Source of the DNA: an uncultured Lachnospiraceae bacterium | GTDB taxonomy: Bacteria; Bacillota; Clostridia; Lachnospirales; Lachnospiraceae | Assembly (NCBI GenBank): GCA_944380065.1 | Contig: CALWGM010000093.1 | Span: forward strand, 1 to 64,000 | Direction of reading: 5' to 3' | Length of the DNA: 64,000 nt | Shown here: piece after piece, positions 62,019 to 64,000 of the stretch | Numbering within the stretch: position 1 is the first letter of the stretch | Layout: every line of letters starts with the position of its first letter | Notes under the pieces: model-generated | Databases searched by the model: none | The model's input: only the letters and a program-made list of their open reading frames with translations | Told to the model about the DNA's origin: nothing | Made by a program: the position numbers and the translations under genes

Positions 62019-62085
62019 ATAATACACCTCCAGATTTTAAATTTTCCGTTCTGATTTTTCACTCGGCGGTATGCAGCCATACCTG

Positions 62086-62340
62086 TTATGCAAAGTCAAC
62101 GTCCTCTAACATCTCGGCGAAAACCTTTGCGATCGCATTCAGCTCCACATCGTCCTCTACCAGTTCATAGACCACGTCGTCTTCTTCTGTCTGTATCTCT
62201 TTTAAAATGTACGCCACAGAGTCCTCCTCCTCTTCTTCTGTCGCAAGAAGATAAGTCACTCCGCTGATACAGGTCTGCTCTAAAATATAAAGTTCCAGTT
62301 CTTCCCCGGTCTCGGGGGATGTCAGTCGAATTCGTTCCAT
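62086..62340 (-). CDS. DUF1292 family protein (YrzB-like)
   Basis: This 84-residue very acidic protein has a central run of Glu (about 35-40) and the ERIRLTSPETGEELELYILEQ start usual in the DUF1292/YrzB family. Function is unknown. It lies in the conserved Firmicutes cluster ireB-ruvX-yrzB, six bases after ruvX, so it is co-transcribed with it. No signal or membrane segment. Confidence 0.88.
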   Translation of the reverse strand: MERIRLTSPETGEELELYILEQTCISGVTYLLATEEEEEDSVAYILKEIQTEEDDVVYELVEDDVELNAIAKVFAEMLEDVDFA

Positions 62341-62346
62341 ATTTCC

Positions 62347-62772
62347 CTAACTCTGACGCGATGCGTCCAGATAATTCTGCAGTATGAAAACTGCTGCCAG
62401 CTTGTCAACATATTCTTTGCGGTTTTCCCGGCGGATGCCGCCCTCCATCATGGCCTGGTCTGCCAGGACTGTGGTCAGCCGTTCATCCCAGAGGATCACC
62501 GGAAGTCCGGTCCGCCGTTCCAGCATCTGCCGGAACTCCTGCGTCTTTTCACAGCGTTCCCCTTCTGTGTTATTCATATTCTTCGGGTAGCCCAGTACGA
62601 TCCTGTCCACCTCATATTCCGTGATCAGTTCTTCGATACGCGCCAGGGTCTGGCGCAGCTTATTCGGCGATTTCCGCCGTATGATCTCCACTCCCTGCGC
62701 AGTCAGAAACAAAGGGTCGCTCACCGCAACCCCCACTGTCCTGGAGCCGAAATCAAGGCCCATAATCCTCAT
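62347..62772 (-). CDS. ruvX: Putative pre-16S rRNA nuclease / Holliday junction resolvase-like (RuvX/YqgF)
   Basis: This 141-residue RNase-H-fold protein starts with [16 protein letters not shown] (first catalytic Asp near residue 6) and has [13 protein letters not shown] and a closing [15 protein letters not shown] segment. YqgF proteins are needed for 16S rRNA 5' maturation and were named for similarity to RuvC. It follows ireB by ten bases. Confidence 0.95.
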   Translation of the reverse strand: MRIMGLDFGSRTVGVAVSDPLFLTAQGVEIIRRKSPNKLRQTLARIEELITEYEVDRIVLGYPKNMNNTEGERCEKTQEFRQMLERRTGLPVILWDERLTTVLADQAMMEGGIRRENRKEYVDKLAAVFILQNYLDASRQS

Positions 62773-62782
62773 CTGATAACCT

Positions 62783-63046
62783 CTATTCCCAGTGATGTCT
62801 CTTCACATAGTCCTTTAAGACCTCCTCCACCAGCTCGTCCCGCTCAATCTTCATGATCAGGCTGCGGGCATTGTTATGGCTGGTGATGTAGGTCGGATCC
62901 CCGGACATGATATAACCGACGATCTGATTGATCGGATTGTATCCCTTTTCCTGCATCGCCCTGTAAACAATCTCCAGGACATCCCCGATCTTCAGCTCAG
63001 GCGCCTTCTGAACCTTAAAGTACTGTGTGCTGCTTAAATCCTGCAT
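62783..63046 (-). CDS. ireB: IreB family regulatory phosphoprotein
   Basis: This 87-residue protein matches the IreB/YrzL (DUF965) family. The N-terminal STQYFKV threonine region is the part phosphorylated by the Ser/Thr kinase IreK in Enterococcus, where it affects cephalosporin tolerance. [35 protein letters not shown] is the conserved core. It starts the ireB-ruvX-DUF1292 cluster, 45 bases after the mtaB end. Kinase control here is by homology. Confidence 0.94.
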   Translation of the reverse strand: MQDLSSTQYFKVQKAPELKIGDVLEIVYRAMQEKGYNPINQIVGYIMSGDPTYITSHNNARSLIMKIERDELVEEVLKDYVKRHHWE

Positions 63047-63091
63047 CGTATCAACCTCATATCACGTAAAAATTTCTGAATCTCTTTTATT

Positions 63092-64000
63092 CTAAACCAA
63101 ATCCCCGAAAAATTCAACCTTCATTATCCGGTTTCCGAGGGATTCCTCCGAGGGATACCATGTTTTTACATATTCCGGCGTAAATCCTTCATAGTATTGT
63201 TTCCCGTTCAGCCACACCGGCTCCTCAAAAAGAACCTCCACGGTCTTCCCCCGGTACCAGCGGACAAAATCCGTTTTCAGCTGTTCTGCAATCCCCATCA
63301 GGATATGACTGCGTTCCCCCTTCACCGATTCCGGGATCTGATCCGGCATTTTTGCCGCCGCGGTCCCGTTCCTGCGGGAATATTTGAACACGTGGATCTC
63401 ATAAAAAGCCGCTTTTTTCACAAACTCACAGGTCTCTGAAAACTCTGCCTCCGTTTCCCCGGGAAATCCCACGATCACATCCGTAGTGATCGCCGGATGT
63501 TCATAATACTTCCGCAGGATCCCGCATTTTTCCAGGTATTCCTCCGCCGTATACTTCCGGTTCATCCGTTTTAGTACCGTATCGCTGCCGCTCTGGAGGG
63601 AGAGATGGAAATGAGGGCAGACCTTCTTTAACCCCGCCAGTTCCTTTACAAATTCTTCGGTGATGATCCCCGGCTCCAGGGAACCGAGACGGATCCTGCG
63701 AACGCCGGGGATCCCGTGCAGCCTGCGGATGATGTCCAAAAGCGTACAGCCCAGGTCGCGCCCATAAGAACTCAGATGGATCCCGGTCAGCACAATCTCC
63801 TGGAATCCGTTTTTTACCAGTTCCTCTGTCTCCGCCACCACGTCTTCCGGCTTCCTGCTGCGGATCCTTCCCCTGACGTAGGGGATAATGCAGTAACTGC
63901 AGAACTGGTTGCAGCCGTCCTGGATTTTCAGGAACGCCCGGGTATGGTCTGCCGGATGGCTGACTTTCAGTTCCTCATAGGGCTGTCCCGGGCGGTTGAT
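63092..64000 (-). CDS. mtaB: tRNA threonylcarbamoyladenosine methylthiotransferase MtaB (5' end beyond window)
   Basis: The visible 302 residues cover most of the radical-SAM domain and the C-terminal TRAM region. The gene's start lies beyond the right edge. The cluster motif CNQFCSYC (CxxxCxxC) appears about 30 residues into the visible part, followed by PYVRGRIRSR, LTGIHLSSYG, HLSLQSGSD and VGFPGETEAEF. MtaB adds a methylthio group to t6A-37 of lysine tRNA. It is likely MtaB rather than MiaB from the LTGIHLSSYG wording and its position before ireB-ruvX, as in other Firmicutes. The N-terminal UPF0004 domain is not seen because of the window edge. Confidence 0.88.
   Translation of the reverse strand: MNRPGQPYEELKVSHPADHTRAFLKIQDGCNQFCSYCIIPYVRGRIRSRKPEDVVAETEELVKNGFQEIVLTGIHLSSYGRDLGCTLLDIIRRLHGIPGVRRIRLGSLEPGIITEEFVKELAGLKKVCPHFHLSLQSGSDTVLKRMNRKYTAEEYLEKCGILRKYYEHPAITTDVIVGFPGETEAEFSETCEFVKKAAFYEIHVFKYSRRNGTAAAKMPDQIPESVKGERSHILMGIAEQLKTDFVRWYRGKTVEVLFEEPVWLNGKQYYEGFTPEYVKTWYPSEESLGNRIMKVEFFGDLV

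Overview
The window looks like a chromosomal segment of an anaerobic Clostridia member, most likely Lachnospiraceae. The evidence is its moderately high GC, strong AGGAGG-type ribosome binding sites, sigma-A-type promoters, and gene content: a ferredoxin-coupled 2-oxoacid oxidoreductase, pyruvate phosphate dikinase, glycyl-tRNA synthetase of the single-chain type, RNase J, YlbF, IreB, and ABC-FtsX fusion exporters. It is almost wholly core genome. I see no insertion sequence, prophage, CRISPR array, rRNA or tRNA gene. The species assignment is inference.

Layout. 1-5.2 kb: a possible gene start running off the left edge, a 52-residue membrane protein, and the shikimate genes aroK-aroD (minus) divergent from aroE-DAHP synthase-tmcAL (plus). 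5.4-12.3 kb: pyruvate carboxylase convergent with a four-gene porCDAB operon. 12.4-15.6 kb: an old-yellow-enzyme-type enoate reductase divergent from a LysR regulator. 15.7-21.7 kb: the ATP synthase operon atpBEF-A-GDC, with no separate delta gene; instead the delta C-terminal domain is fused to the front of alpha. 21.9-31.8 kb: a second LysR regulator, a CtpE-like P-type ATPase, a giant ABC-FtsX fusion, a PepSY lipoprotein and a two-component system. 31.8-36.3 kb: a beta-helix protein with a small partner, then ppdK. 36.5-43.5 kb: an M16C peptidase-era-yqzL-recO-lipoprotein-glyS run. 43.6-45.4 kb: a DsrE protein, a cold-shock protein and MscS. 45.5-54 kb: leuB-ilvD-ilvB-serC-serA followed by a DUF1015 gene. 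54-64 kb: yajC, tgt, aroC (plus), a beta-propeller lactonase, the wobble-uridine pair trhP-trmR, ylbF, RNase J, a DUF1292 gene, ruvX, ireB and the end of mtaB.

Together these genes cover pyruvate and oxaloacetate metabolism (pyc, por, ppdK), synthesis of chorismate, branched-chain amino acids and serine, energy conversion, and RNA maturation or tRNA modification. The most unusual object is the delta-CTD/alpha fusion of the ATP synthase. The most system-like accessory block is the envelope module PepSY lipoprotein + two-component system + ABC-FtsX fusion + P-type ATPase. I did not find a convincing wholly new defence or mobile system.
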